From contig NZ_AUGV01000003.1 in NCBI RefSeq assembly GCF_000422845.1, forward strand, positions 372,001-436,000: a stretch of 64,000 nt of DNA, in the 5' to 3' direction. The notes under the pieces were generated by a model. That model was not told the DNA's origin, did no database searches, and saw only the letters and a list, made by a program, of their open reading frames with translations. The DNA comes from Oceanobacter kriegii DSM 6294 (GTDB taxonomy: Bacteria > Pseudomonadota > Gammaproteobacteria > Pseudomonadales > Oceanobacteraceae). Shown here piece after piece: positions 1-9,412 of this stretch. Made by a program: the position numbers and the translations under genes. Within the stretch, counting starts at the first letter, position 1. The number at the start of each line of letters is the position of its first letter.

Positions 1-375
1 AATATCGCCGGGGGCGTTCCAGAAGCTGAAGGCTTCGCCGGTTTGGCGAATCCACAGCACAATGGTGCGATTGGAAGCGGTGGCGACGAAGCGTTTGTCG
101 TTGGAAAAGGCGCTGGCCAGAATTTCGGTTTGCGCGCCTTCGGCGTGATTCCAGTCGAAGTGCCGCTCTGGTGGCCAGCTGGACCAAAGGCTGCCGCCAT
201 GATGCAAACTGCCCACAAACAGCCAGCTGCCGTCGTGGCTGAAGCGGGCAGAGTAAAGCCCCTGACGGGCGACTTCACGTTGATCCTGTGGGCTTTCACC
301 CTGTGGCATACAGCCGCTGAGTGCGGCAATAGCCAGAATCAGGCCCAGTAGCTGGCTGACGATGCCTTTCGTCAT
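1..375 (-). CDS. WD40-like outer-membrane lipoprotein, partial (3' end beyond window)
   Basis: The reading frame opens at an ATG at 375 and runs off the left edge, so about 125 N-terminal residues are visible. It begins with a hydrophobic stretch ending in LSGC, a lipobox, so the mature protein is probably lipidated. Downstream are FSHDGSWLFVGS and FSNDKRFVATAS followed by IVLW, which look like WD40/YVTN-type beta-propeller blades. A purine-rich GGAGAGTCC lies just before the start. The visible part is too short to name the family. Inferred role: a propeller lipoprotein of the envelope acting as a binding scaffold. Nothing here indicates an enzyme. Confidence 0.65.
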   Translation of the reverse strand, partial: MTKGIVSQLLGLILAIAALSGCMPQGESPQDQREVARQGLYSARFSHDGSWLFVGSLHHGGSLWSSWPPERHFDWNHAEGAQTEILASAFSNDKRFVATASNRTIVLWIRQTGEAFSFWNAPGDI

Positions 376-587
376 CGTGGGACTCTCCTGTCTGTTCAGA
401 CACGACGGATGGATAAGTCCATTAAGTCTAGACCACCAGAGGGCATGTTGCGGGCAGTGTCCGGCAAATCGCTGGTAACAGTGAATAAGCAAAAAGGAGA
501 AAGCGAGAAGGGGAAGACGGGGGATAACGTTGGAATTAATAGCGCTGGCCTGTCGGGCGACAGACCAACGCTGATCAGGCCGATGGA

Positions 588-1064
588 TCAGTCGGCAACG
601 GCTTCGGCGTGGGCAGTGTGCAAACGCTCAATCAGCTGGTCTTCCAGCGCAAAGCGCTCTTCCAGCACTTCACCCAACAGCGACAGCGCCGCAGGCAGCT
701 TGCCCAGTTGTTCCATATCGCAGTAGCGGTCGTAGTTGTCGTTGAAGTCGACGCACACGCCGGTCAGTTCATCCAGACGTGGCACGATGGTTTCGGCAAA
801 CTCGACACCGCCATCGTCAAACTCACGAGCTTCCGTCATCAGGCGTTCGTAAATATCGAAATGGCCTGCTGAGCAGTAATCCATCATGGTTTGGCAGAAG
901 CCTTGCACCAGTTCAGCCAGTGGTGGCTGTTCCGGGCACAGCGGCTTGGCGGCAGACAGATTATAAAATTGAACGATCAGCGCCTGGCGGCTGTTCAGCC
1001 AGGTATCAACGACGGTGTGAACTCCACCCCAGCGTTCCTTGGCATTGTTGACTTTTTCGAGCAT
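588..1064 (-). CDS. rsd: Rsd/AlgQ family anti-sigma-70 regulator
   Basis: This encodes a 158-residue protein matching the usual Rsd/AlgQ length. From known members, Rsd binds region 4 of sigma-70 and AlgQ modulates alginate and siderophore expression in Pseudomonas. Recognisable family stretches are the N-terminal VVDTWLNSRQALIVQFYNL, the central FCQTMMDYCSAGHFDIYERL and the C-terminal LLGEVLEERFALEDQLIE. The open frame extends upstream to 1190, but I chose the ATG at 1064 because a strong AGGAG sits about 8 nt before it and the protein then starts MLEKVNNA, in line with homologues. It is probably monocistronic; dsbB lies upstream on the same strand with a gap of about 180 bp. Confidence 0.9.
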   Translation of the reverse strand: MLEKVNNAKERWGGVHTVVDTWLNSRQALIVQFYNLSAAKPLCPEQPPLAELVQGFCQTMMDYCSAGHFDIYERLMTEAREFDDGGVEFAETIVPRLDELTGVCVDFNDNYDRYCDMEQLGKLPAALSLLGEVLEERFALEDQLIERLHTAHAEAVAD

Positions 1065-1243
1065 AGCGGGCTCCTGTTGCGGTCTCTGGAAACCTTGCTG
1101 TGTCGCAAGGGTTTGCCATAGGCCTGGAGTGATTCTTACGGTAGTTCTTCCGGCCCTGTCGACCAATATAGGCCCGGGCCAGAGGCGCAATCAAGCAGCT
1201 TTTTTGCCTTTTTGCGCTTGCGTTTTCGGGTGTCTGTGCTTGT

Positions 1244-1762
1244 TCAGGCCGCTTGCAGACGGTTGCCACGACGCCAGCTGATGATCAGGCTGATCACACC
1301 AACCACCGCAAACACGATGAAAATCAAACGCATCCATTGCGGCATGCTCATGTCCATGTACATCCAGGAAATATCGGCACAGTTGCCGTTGCCTTCCAGC
1401 ATGATGTTCAGCAAGGCGTCCAGTGGCAGAGTGTCCATCAGGTACTCAAAGCTGGGGCCACAGGCCGGTACATCTTCCGGTGGCAGGTTCTGGATATAGA
1501 CGTGGTGGTCGGCGACGAAGGCGCCACCAATGGCAAAGGCGCTGCCAAGCCCCAGCGACAGCCGGGAAGGAATCCGGAAGTTATCGAACAGGAATGCCAG
1601 CAAACAGAAAATACCCACCATCAGCACAAAGAAACGCTGGGCCATACACAGCGGGCAGGGCTCCATAAACTCGACAATTTCGAAGTAGTAGGCGGTGCCC
1701 AGCAAGGCGGCGCAAATAAAGAATCCGGCGAGGTACAGAAAACGAAGAGGGGTGGGGCTCAT
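1244..1762 (-). CDS. dsbB: Disulfide bond formation protein DsbB
   Basis: This is a 172-residue inner-membrane protein with four predicted transmembrane helices. The first periplasmic loop carries EPCPLCMAQR (the CxxC quinone-coupled pair), and the second loop has cysteines in DVPACGPSF and GNCAD, the pair that exchanges with DsbA. The Arg after the CPLC motif, known to matter for quinone use, is present. By family knowledge it reoxidises DsbA and passes electrons to ubiquinone. The ATG at 1762 has GGGAAG 6 nt upstream. A dsbA gene lies about 33 kb away at 34960, so the relay is encoded at two loci. Confidence 0.94.
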   Translation of the reverse strand: MSPTPLRFLYLAGFFICAALLGTAYYFEIVEFMEPCPLCMAQRFFVLMVGIFCLLAFLFDNFRIPSRLSLGLGSAFAIGGAFVADHHVYIQNLPPEDVPACGPSFEYLMDTLPLDALLNIMLEGNGNCADISWMYMDMSMPQWMRLIFIVFAVVGVISLIISWRRGNRLQAA

Positions 1763-1918
1763 TGTGCTTCCCTGAAGTCAAATGGTTCGGTTGATATCGA
1801 CAGTGGCCTGAATATATCACGGCCTTGTGTCATTCCTTTTGCGCAGTGACCGGACAAGCGCCGATCCCCTGCTAAGCTTGATGGTAAATCAGCAAAGTAA
1901 GGCCATCGGGAGTTGATT

Positions 1919-2326
1919 ATGTTCCGCTTCATGGGAGTTTTTGTGGTGCTGCTGGCACTGCTGGGCACAGAGGCGCGTGCCGAGGAGGAAGCCGGGGGCG
2001 TTTCCAGCGTGCAGTACATCTATTTTGAGCCCGCGCTGGTGATCAACTTTGGCAGCACTGGCCGCATGCGTTACTTGCGTACGGAGATTGCCCTCAAGGT
2101 GTCGTCCTCGGAAGCGGCGGGAAAGGTCACCCAGCACAAGCCGTCGTTGCGTAACGCGCTGGTGTTCCTGCTGAGTGCCCAGGAACCCAAGGTAATTAAC
2201 TCGTCGCAGGGACGTGAGTCGATACGCGGGCTGGCGCTGGAAGAGATGCGTCGCACCATGCAACGGCTGGAAGGCATGCCCTACGTGGATGACCTGTTCT
2301 TCAATACCTTTGTGGTGCAAAACTAG
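1919..2326 (+). CDS. Orphan FliL-like periplasmic protein
   Basis: This encodes 135 residues. An N-terminal hydrophobic segment (VFVVLLALLGTEARA) ends in an AxA signal-peptidase site. A FliL-type domain follows: YIYFEPALVINFGSTGRMRYLRTEIALKV, then a C-terminal IRGLALEEMRRTMQ helix and the VDDLFFNTFVVQ strand. Classical FliL stays anchored by one helix and stabilises the flagellar stator, but this copy looks processed and has no flagellar neighbours. A GGGAG box 6 nt before the ATG at 1919 decides the start over the in-frame TTG at 1913. It is convergent with gshA. The role is unknown; a stomatin/FliL-type envelope function is an inference. Confidence 0.75.
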   Translation: MFRFMGVFVVLLALLGTEARAEEEAGGVSSVQYIYFEPALVINFGSTGRMRYLRTEIALKVSSSEAAGKVTQHKPSLRNALVFLLSAQEPKVINSSQGRESIRGLALEEMRRTMQRLEGMPYVDDLFFNTFVVQN

Positions 2327-2411
2327 GGACCCTGGTGCCAAACCTGAACAGGCCAGCAATGCTGGCCTGTTTTGTTCTGGTTGACTGGTTGGTTCGGGTA
2401 CTTAAAGCCGC

Positions 2412-4022
2412 TCAGCGATTCAGGTATTGATGCCGGAACTGATCGAAGGGCATGTCGTCGCCGGCTTCCAGTGCGGCCTGCTCTTCGAGCGACCGTTTGG
2501 CCTTGTCTTTCCAGTGCTGGGCGGTGGCGCCAGTCAGAGGCTCGGACATTGCCTTGCGGTGTTGGCAGGCCTGATCCAGCGTAAATTCAGCGAATTCCAT
2601 ACCGGTTTCTTTCAGCGTGTTCAGCACCATGGCGGACGGTGTCAGATTGGCATCGATCACCTTCAGGCGCTGTTGCTGGAGTGAGTCCTGATGGAAGCTG
2701 TGATGGTTGGCCTGATCCATGCGCAGAGCCAGATCGGCCATGTCGTCGAGTAACTCCAATCCCCAGTCTTGCAGGGAAATATCGTCGCCGCCACATTCGC
2801 GGCAGCGGCTCAGCATCAGCCCCGGCTCACGGCCGCGCATCACGGTTTTTTCCAGATTCTGGCGCAGACAGTTGAATTCAACATCATCAATCGGCGCACT
2901 GTCTTTCAGCAGACAGTACATCAGGAAGGTATCCATGAAGGCTGCTTGTGGCACGTCGATGCCAACCGGCAGGTACGGGTTCAGGTCGGTACAACGCACT
3001 TCGATGTATTCAACGCCGTAGCGGTCCAGCGACTGCAACGGTTTTTCGCCGTGTTTGGCCACCCGTTTAGGGCGAATGTCGCTGTAGAACTCGTTTTCAA
3101 TTTGCAGCAGGTTGGTATTCAGCTGCATGTAGTCGCCAGCGTCGTTCTGAACCCCCATGTCCTGATAACGCGGCTCCTTGATTTCCATTGCGGCACCGAG
3201 GGTGCGGACATAGTCATCAACGCTGTTGTAACACACGCGCAAGCCGGCCTGAGCGTTGTTGGTATAACCCAGATCGCTCATACGCAGGGAGGTGGCGTAA
3301 GGGGCGTACAAGGTGTGTTTATGCAGGGTTTCGAGGTTGTGCTGTTTGCCTTCGAGGAAGGTGCGACACACCGCTGGCGAAGCACCAAACAGGTACAACA
3401 ACAGCCAGGAATAACGGCGGAAGTTACGGATCAGACCAAAATAACGGCGCGAGACAAAATCCTGCATGGATTCGCCAGCCACGTCATCCTGCTGCTTCAA
3501 CGCCTCCCACAGGCTATCCGGCACCGAGAAGTTGTAATGAATACCGGCAATGCACTGCATGATGCGGCCATAACGGTGCCACAAACCATGACGGTAAACG
3601 TGCTTCAGACGACCAATATTGCTGCTGCCATAGTCGGCAATAGGGACCGACATTTCACCATTCAGCACACACGGCATGGAGCTTGGCCAGATCAGCTCGG
3701 CCTCCATCTGGCTGAAAGCAAAACGGTGCGCGACATCCAGACTGGCAATGGCCTCGTGGGCACTGCCATACACCGGCGTAATAAACTCCAGCAGCGCTTC
3801 CGAATAATCCGTGGTGATGCTCGGGTGCGTCAGCGTTGAACCCAGACCTTTGGGATGCGGTTTCTGACTGATCACGCCTTCATTGGAGCAACGCAGCCCC
3901 TCTTTTTCGATACCACGCTGCAAACGCGCCAGCGCCGCAGCAACGGTGTCATCTCCAAGCATATCCAGTGCTTGCTGGTACGCAGGATCTCGGGAGGCAA
4001 TGGTGGAAGTTGTAGTGGCCAA
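2412..4022 (-). CDS. gshA: Glutamate-cysteine ligase (type 1)
   Basis: This cytoplasmic enzyme makes gamma-glutamylcysteine from Glu, Cys and ATP, the first step of glutathione synthesis. The protein is about 536 residues (E. coli GshA 518). Recognisable family blocks are LQRGIEKEGLR near the N-terminus, STLTHPSITTDYSEALLEF, CIAGIHYNFSVPD, YLFGASPAVC, YATSLRMSDLGYTN, IRPKRVAKHGEKP and YIEVRCTDLNPY. The frame is open to 4139, but family alignment places the start near the TTG at 4022. That start has only a weak GAG upstream, so the N-terminus is uncertain by some tens of residues. It is divergent from the LysM gene, with about 230 bp between them. Confidence 0.92.
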   Translation of the reverse strand: MATTTSTIASRDPAYQQALDMLGDDTVAAALARLQRGIEKEGLRCSNEGVISQKPHPKGLGSTLTHPSITTDYSEALLEFITPVYGSAHEAIASLDVAHRFAFSQMEAELIWPSSMPCVLNGEMSVPIADYGSSNIGRLKHVYRHGLWHRYGRIMQCIAGIHYNFSVPDSLWEALKQQDDVAGESMQDFVSRRYFGLIRNFRRYSWLLLYLFGASPAVCRTFLEGKQHNLETLHKHTLYAPYATSLRMSDLGYTNNAQAGLRVCYNSVDDYVRTLGAAMEIKEPRYQDMGVQNDAGDYMQLNTNLLQIENEFYSDIRPKRVAKHGEKPLQSLDRYGVEYIEVRCTDLNPYLPVGIDVPQAAFMDTFLMYCLLKDSAPIDDVEFNCLRQNLEKTVMRGREPGLMLSRCRECGGDDISLQDWGLELLDDMADLALRMDQANHHSFHQDSLQQQRLKVIDANLTPSAMVLNTLKETGMEFAEFTLDQACQHRKAMSEPLTGATAQHWKDKAKRSLEEQAALEAGDDMPFDQFRHQYLNR

Positions 4023-4250
4023 GGTCGTCTCGATTCCGGGCAAATATCGGCGCAGTATAAAAGAAACTGGCCAGCGGTAGTACGGGGCGAATCGGGCACA
4101 ACAGAAAATCACTTTTCCAAATCGCTGCACAGGTCTCATACAGGGATAAAGTTTCGTCTACAGGCTCTGAACTGTGATGACTTACCGGAATTAAGCAAAA
4201 CAGGGCATGAAACTGGCGGCAATTTTATTGACCGCGCAAGGAATGCCCGA

Positions 4251-5495
4251 ATGCAAGCCGATCGAAACACCCCTTATACCGTCCAGAAAGGCGACTGCCT
4301 CTGGGACTTGTCGCAACGCTTCTATAAAGATCCGACCCTGTGGCCGGTGATTTTCAACTACAACAACCAGCCTCGGGTCGTATGCGAGACTGGCACCGTG
4401 ATTCTGGACCCGGATCTGATTCTGGTTGGCCAGAAGCTGGTGATTCCAGCGGCGAACAAAGCCAAGGCGGTGGATCGCATTAAGATGATTCGGGTCAGAG
4501 ACGAAATCATCGAGAAGCGGAAACAACTCTCCGCCAAGGGCGTCAATGAAGATCGTATCGTCAGTCGCTATATGTGCAGCAACAAGTCGTTGCCCAATGG
4601 AGAGAAGCCACTTGGGCATGCCAAGGCAAAGATGATTGACGCTCCAAAAGTAGAAATTGATCTGGGCAAAGTCGAGCTTCGCAAGGTGAAGACACCCATG
4701 GTCACCATGACGATGGAGATGGAGGGCAAACTGCTGGTGGAAATCAAAAACGACTCTGACTTGTCGACCACCATCAAGCAGTCTGGCGCTATTGAGCTGG
4801 CTACTCAAAAAGAAGCTGAAACAATCGTTGGTAAGTTGATTGCAGATACCAAGCTGGAATTGGATAAAGCAACGGGCTCGGTGAAGTTGTCCTCGGGAAT
4901 TGCGGCACAACTCAACGGTGTAAAAGTCAGTATGGAAGCCGCGGTGGTTGATGGAAAGCCCGCACTGAAAGGTAGCCAAACCTTCAACTTTTCCAAGGCC
5001 AAGGTGGGACGTGCGACGGTTTTGGGGACAGAGATTACGGTAGCAATCGTTGCTGTTATGGATAATCCCGAGGGTAAAAAAGGTGATCGTAGTGCGTTTC
5101 AGCAACAGAGTGAGACCATTTGGGATGACTTGGGTAGTTCGTTGGGCGCAGGTGGAATCATACTCACGGCAGTGGGCCTTATCGTTGGGACGATTATTGA
5201 GGACTTTCTGACCGCAGGTCTTGGTATTGCTGACGACGCCGTCTGTTTTGCGCTTGCAGCCGCGATGATTCGGGGGGCATTAGTAATAGGCACCAAACCG
5301 ATTGGCAGAATTACAATGCGACTAGGCCGTTATGCTACAAAGATAGAGTCGAGTTTGATCAGCTTTGCTCAACGTACTGAAAAAGTAGTGTATGAAACAG
5401 CGGGTAAAGCTCGTACATGGGCAGCCGGGATTCTGGGCGTTTCAACACCTGCGATTGCCAATGTGGATACGGATATAGACCTTGTTGATGAGTAA
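4251..5495 (+). CDS. LysM-domain protein with C-terminal hydrophobic segment, unknown function
   Basis: This encodes 414 residues. The N-terminus has a single LysM module at about 8-68 (TPYTVQKGDCLWDLSQRFY, then a PDLILVGQKLVIP end), the fold that usually binds peptidoglycan. A charged helical part follows, then a beta-like region (150-290) with alternating hydrophobic residues. A Gly/Ala-rich hydrophobic stretch at about 300-350 (GGIILTAVGLIVGTIIEDF) could form a membrane hairpin. There is no signal peptide. The ATG at 4251 has AAGGA 8 nt upstream and removes a spurious 132-residue extension. The stop overlaps the next start, so the two genes are probably translationally coupled. A secreted effector or pore-former is possible but unproven. 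Confidence 0.7.
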   Translation: MQADRNTPYTVQKGDCLWDLSQRFYKDPTLWPVIFNYNNQPRVVCETGTVILDPDLILVGQKLVIPAANKAKAVDRIKMIRVRDEIIEKRKQLSAKGVNEDRIVSRYMCSNKSLPNGEKPLGHAKAKMIDAPKVEIDLGKVELRKVKTPMVTMTMEMEGKLLVEIKNDSDLSTTIKQSGAIELATQKEAETIVGKLIADTKLELDKATGSVKLSSGIAAQLNGVKVSMEAAVVDGKPALKGSQTFNFSKAKVGRATVLGTEITVAIVAVMDNPEGKKGDRSAFQQQSETIWDDLGSSLGAGGIILTAVGLIVGTIIEDFLTAGLGIADDAVCFALAAAMIRGALVIGTKPIGRITMRLGRYATKIESSLISFAQRTEKVVYETAGKARTWAAGILGVSTPAIANVDTDIDLVDE

Positions 5496-6336
5496 AAAAA
5501 ACCTTAAGTATGTTGTTTATTCTTTTTTTCTTTTCCTTTCGATTGAAATTATCGTTCAGTCGAAAGGATACGGAATAATAGACTATTTGAAGTCGGTTAC
5601 TATTTTTGAAGAATATGATAGCCGACTCGAAAGTTCACTTGGTGTTAAGTTCAGTAATGGTTTGACTGGTGATGTCACTCCCGAGAGCTGGAAGAGTACT
5701 AGTCAGATTGGAACGGAAAACTCGGGTGAGCCGGTTGAGTCCAAAGCCAGGGTAATTCATCTTTTTGAATTGTTAAGTGACGAAGTACGAGTGCTTCCAG
5801 ATAGTGTTAAATCTGATCTTAAAATTGTCGTTATAGTGTCTCATCTGGTAAATCGAGGGCTAAGCTCAGGAGGGACCTATGATCCCGGCCTCGGCGCTTT
5901 GTACATAGCTACGGAGTCAGATTCTGGGGTTGTACCAGATGAATATGTTGCTTCTACGTTCCATCATGAGCTTAGCTCCATGCTAATGGAAAAATACTCT
6001 TTCGATGAGATCGGCTGGAGAAATATTCTGGGTAAGGATTTTAAGTATGAGTCGGATAAAAATCCTTTCTATTTTATTGCTGTGCTGGAGCGCGACGTTG
6101 AAATAAAAGAAGAAGAATATTACTTCAAACGAGGCCTTGTTTCCTATTACGGCGAGACGGGAGTCGAGAATGATTACAACGAATATGTTGGCATGATTTT
6201 CTCTGAGCCGGAAAAAATGAGATCACTGATTTCAGAGTATCCAAAAATCAAAGAGAAATATGCCTATATAAAATCCTTCTACCTGTCCATTGATGAGGGG
6301 TTTAAACCCTCCTTCGACAAGATAGACGCAGGCTAA
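5488..6336 (+). CDS. Unknown membrane-anchored protein with HHEL motif, AT-rich
   Basis: This encodes 282 residues. One N-terminal membrane helix or uncleaved signal (YVVYSFFLFLSIEIIVQ) is followed by an extracytoplasmic domain. HHELSS at 159-164 and, about 55 residues on, GLVSYYGETGVENDYNEY resemble the spacing of zinc ligands and a downstream acidic ligand in some metallopeptidases. The second histidine of a canonical HExxH is missing, so catalysis is not established. Base composition is clearly more AT-rich than the flanking genes, with codons such as AAA, GAA and TAT frequent, which suggests transfer. The start ATG lies inside the LysM stop (ATGAGTAA), and the TPR gene follows after 9 bp. 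I do not recognise the family. Confidence 0.6.
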   Translation: MSKKNLKYVVYSFFLFLSIEIIVQSKGYGIIDYLKSVTIFEEYDSRLESSLGVKFSNGLTGDVTPESWKSTSQIGTENSGEPVESKARVIHLFELLSDEVRVLPDSVKSDLKIVVIVSHLVNRGLSSGGTYDPGLGALYIATESDSGVVPDEYVASTFHHELSSMLMEKYSFDEIGWRNILGKDFKYESDKNPFYFIAVLERDVEIKEEEYYFKRGLVSYYGETGVENDYNEYVGMIFSEPEKMRSLISEYPKIKEKYAYIKSFYLSIDEGFKPSFDKIDAG

Positions 6337-6345
6337 GGAGCAGCC

Positions 6346-6831
6346 ATGTTTTCCAGTAAACCAACCACGCAGCAAGTAGCGTGGTACACATTGTTTATCC
6401 ATCTTGCCGTGATGTTCGGCTTTGAAGCGCTGTTTAACTGGTTGCAGACAGGTGATGCCTTCACATGGTCAATCGTCGCGTATTTTGTCTTGTTCCTGGT
6501 CTTGAGACGCGGGGTGGCAAGGCATCATCGCGCGGGTATGTCGGCAGCTCATGCCGGGAATTTTGAACAGGCGATGCAGCACTTCAAGGACAGCTACGAC
6601 TTTTTCAGTCGGCACCAGTGGATCGATAAGGGGCGTTATCTGTTTCTGTTGTCTTGTAGCAAGCCTTGTTACCGGGAGTTAGCGCTGGTGAATATCGGCA
6701 GCTGTCTGGTGCAGCTGGAGCGTGGAGAGGAGGCAATTGCTGCCTTCGAACGGGCGTTGCAGGAGTTTCCAAACAGTGATCTGGCTAAACAGACAATGAA
6801 GACCATTCGGACGTTTTCAGCAGCGACGTAA
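6346..6831 (+). CDS. Membrane protein with TPR-type C-terminus
   Basis: This encodes 161 residues. Two hydrophobic segments (about 11-32 and 41-57) are followed by a cytoplasmic or periplasmic helical part. Two helical pairs there resemble TPR units: GMSAAHAGNFEQAMQHFKDSY and, more convincingly, ALVNIGSCLVQLERGEEAI continuing to FPNSD. An ideal AAGGAG lies 5 nt before the ATG at 6346. It is the last gene of the apparent three-gene operon with the LysM and HHEL proteins and is followed by a strong terminator. A scaffolding role for the two upstream products is inferred from context only. Confidence 0.65.
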   Translation: MFSSKPTTQQVAWYTLFIHLAVMFGFEALFNWLQTGDAFTWSIVAYFVLFLVLRRGVARHHRAGMSAAHAGNFEQAMQHFKDSYDFFSRHQWIDKGRYLFLLSCSKPCYRELALVNIGSCLVQLERGEEAIAAFERALQEFPNSDLAKQTMKTIRTFSAAT

Positions 6832-6833
6832 TC

Positions 6834-6868
6834 CAAAGGCCCCTGATGATTCCAATCAGGGGCCTTTG
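6834..6868. terminator. Strong bidirectional hairpin terminator
   Basis: A perfect 14-bp stem (6834-6847 pairs with 6855-6868, CAAAGGCCCCTGAT) with a 7-nt loop lies between the TPR gene and the convergent tex gene. T-rich sequence follows on the plus strand. It can serve both genes. Confidence 0.85.
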
Positions 6869-6875
6869 TTTCTAC

Positions 6876-9242
6876 TTACTTCTTCTTTGCGTTGGCAAAC
6901 GCTGCAGCCAGTGCGCCAGCCATGGCACCCTGACCTTGCTGGTTGCCACCAAAAGACGTCTTTTGGCTCTTGCCGCCGCCATTACCTGAACGACGGGATT
7001 GGCTGCGCTTATCACCACCACCGAGTTTTTCCGCGGCTTTTTCGTTGGCGTCGTCGCTCATACGCATCGACAGGCCAATACGCTGGCGTGGTACGTCGAC
7101 TTCCATCACCTTCACTTTAACGATGTCACCGGCTTTGACGACGTCGCGCGGGTCTTTCACAAAGGTGTCGGACAGTGCCGAGATGTGCACCAGGCCGTCC
7201 TGATGCACGCCGATATCAACGAATGCACCAAAGGCGGCGACGTTGGTAATGACGCCTTCCAGCACCATGTTTGGCTTGAGGTCGGAGATCTTTTCGACAC
7301 CTTCCTGGAATTCAGCGAACTTGAACTCAGGACGCGGATCGCGGCCCGGCTTTTCCAGCTCGGCCAGAATGTCCTTGATGGTGATCACACCGGTCTGTTC
7401 GGTGGCGAACTTCTCGGCGTTGACGGCTTTCAGCAAACCACGGTCGCCCACCAGGCTCTTGATATCACGGCCGGATTCTTGCGCGATGGTTTGCACCACC
7501 TTGTAGGATTCCGGGTGCACTGCTGACGCGTCGAGTGGGTTGCTGCCGTCCATAATGCGCAGGAAACCTGCCGCCTGTTCGAAGGTCTTTGCCCCCAGGC
7601 GTGGTACCTGTTTCAGGTCGTCACGGCTGTTGAAGCGACCGTTAGTGTCACGGAAGGCAACGATGTTGTTGGCCAGTGTGCTGTTCAAACCGGAAATACG
7701 GCTCAGCAGCGGCGCGGAGGCCATGTTGAGGTCGACACCAACCGAGTTCACACAGTCTTCAACAACGGCGTCCAGTGAACGCGCCAGTTGGCTCTGGTTC
7801 ACGTCGTGCTGGTACTGGCCCACACCAATGGACTTCGGTTCGATTTTCACCAGTTCCGCCAGCGGGTCTTGCAGACGGCGGGCGATGGACACGGCGCCAC
7901 GAATGGTCACGTCCAGATCCGGGAATTCCTTTGCGGCCAGTTCGGAGGCGGAGTACACCGACGCGCCGGCTTCGTTGACCATGATTTTCTGGACCTTCTG
8001 GCTGGCGTCCAGTTTTGGATTGATCTTCTTCAGCATGTCGCCGACGAACTTGTCGGTTTCACGGGAGCCGGTACCGTTGCCGATGGCAATCAGTTGTACG
8101 CCGTGTTTGGCGATCATGGCCATCAACACCGCTTCGGATTCGGCGAACTTGTTCTGTGGCGGAGTGCAGTAAACAGTGCTGTGGTCGACCACCTTACCGG
8201 TGTTATCCACAACCGCCACTTTCACACCGGTACGCAAGCCCGGGTCCAGGCCCATGGTCACCTTGGAACCCGCAGGTGCTGCCAGCAGCAGGTCCTTGAG
8301 GTTGTCGGCGAATACCTTGATGGCAGATTCTTCGGCCACTTCGCGTAGCTGGCCAACCAGTTCGGTTTCCAGGTGCGTCAGCAATTTGATGCGCCAGGTC
8401 CATTTCACCACTTCGGCCAGCCAGCGGTCGGCAGCACGTTGTTCGTTTTTAATGGCAAAGTGCTCGGCAATCATGGCTTCGCAAGGGCTGCTGGCCAGCT
8501 TGTCTTCCAACTCGGCAGCGGTGGCCAGTGAAAAATTCAACACGCCTTCGTTGCGGCCACGCAGAATCGCCAGCGCACGATGGCTTGGCACGCTTTTCAA
8601 AGCTTCGTCGTGTTCGAAGTAGTCAGCGAACTTGGCGCCTTCGTTTTCCTTGCCCGGTACCACGCGCACCGAGAGCGTGGCCTCCTGCTTGAGGAACTGA
8701 CGCAGTTTGGCCAGCAGGTTGGCGTCTTCAGCGAAGCGTTCCATCAGGATGTACTTGGCGCCATCCAGCGCAGCTTTGGTGTCGTTGACGTCTTTTTCGC
8801 TGTTAATAAAGGCGGCCGCTTCGGCTTCCGGGTTCAGGTCCGGGTTGTCTAACAGGCGATCGGCCAGCGGCTCCAGACCGGCTTCAATGGCGATTTGGCC
8901 CTTGGTGCGGCGCTTCTTCTTGTACGGCAGGTACAAATCTTCCAGACGGGTCTTGGTATCGGCACCCAGAATGTCGCGCTTCAGCTCGTCGCTGAGTTTG
9001 CCCTGTTCTTCAATGCTTTTGAGAATGGCATCGCGGCGGTCTTCCATCTCGCGCAGGTAGCGCAAGCGTTCTTCCAGCGTCCGCAGCTGGCTGTCGTCCA
9101 GCGAGCCGGTGACTTCCTTACGGTAGCGGGAAATAAAGGGAACCGTTGCCCCTTCATCCAACAGGCCAACAGCAGCGCTGACTTGTTGCGGGCGAATGTT
9201 GAGTTCTTCGGCCAGGCGTTGGCCAATGGATTCGAGCAGCAT
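6876..9242 (-). CDS. tex: Tex-family transcription accessory protein
   Basis: This encodes 788 residues, typical of Tex, a nucleic-acid binding protein of the transcription machinery. The N-terminal Tex helical domain has the family signature [16 protein letters not shown] and [16 protein letters not shown] YqgF/RNase H-like domain starts at [17 protein letters not shown] helix-hairpin-helix region ([21 protein letters not shown]) follows, and a C-terminal S1 domain ([26 protein letters not shown]) is followed by a basic Gly/Lys-rich tail. No convincing Shine-Dalgarno precedes the ATG at 9242, but the N-terminus matches the family. It is convergent with the accessory cluster. Confidence 0.94.
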   Translation of the reverse strand: MLLESIGQRLAEELNIRPQQVSAAVGLLDEGATVPFISRYRKEVTGSLDDSQLRTLEERLRYLREMEDRRDAILKSIEEQGKLSDELKRDILGADTKTRLEDLYLPYKKKRRTKGQIAIEAGLEPLADRLLDNPDLNPEAEAAAFINSEKDVNDTKAALDGAKYILMERFAEDANLLAKLRQFLKQEATLSVRVVPGKENEGAKFADYFEHDEALKSVPSHRALAILRGRNEGVLNFSLATAAELEDKLASSPCEAMIAEHFAIKNEQRAADRWLAEVVKWTWRIKLLTHLETELVGQLREVAEESAIKVFADNLKDLLLAAPAGSKVTMGLDPGLRTGVKVAVVDNTGKVVDHSTVYCTPPQNKFAESEAVLMAMIAKHGVQLIAIGNGTGSRETDKFVGDMLKKINPKLDASQKVQKIMVNEAGASVYSASELAAKEFPDLDVTIRGAVSIARRLQDPLAELVKIEPKSIGVGQYQHDVNQSQLARSLDAVVEDCVNSVGVDLNMASAPLLSRISGLNSTLANNIVAFRDTNGRFNSRDDLKQVPRLGAKTFEQAAGFLRIMDGSNPLDASAVHPESYKVVQTIAQESGRDIKSLVGDRGLLKAVNAEKFATEQTGVITIKDILAELEKPGRDPRPEFKFAEFQEGVEKISDLKPNMVLEGVITNVAAFGAFVDIGVHQDGLVHISALSDTFVKDPRDVVKAGDIVKVKVMEVDVPRQRIGLSMRMSDDANEKAAEKLGGGDKRSQSRRSGNGGGKSQKTSFGGNQQGQGAMAGALAAAFANAKKK

Positions 9243-9412
9243 AGGGAAGGGGGTCCGTCTTGTTTCTTCTGAATTCGATGGCTCTGTGATCGCTGGAAAA
9301 CACAGTTTGTATGGTTAAATATACAGGGGTTAGGGTAGCACGAACCAGTGACATTTTGAGTAAATCCCGCCCTTTGGCAGGATTTACCCTGTGTAGAATG
9401 CCTGTAACTGGC

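Noticed and set aside
2769-3839. Long plus-strand open frame of 356 codons opposite gshA
   Set aside because: It is antisense to a confidently identified gene and its translation (His/Val/Gln-rich, no domain) is a typical shadow of a GC-biased gene.
3855-4250. N-terminal extension of the LysM protein into the gshA region
   Set aside because: It overlaps the gshA 5' end on the other strand. The ATG at 4251 has its own AAGGA and starts right at the LysM module.
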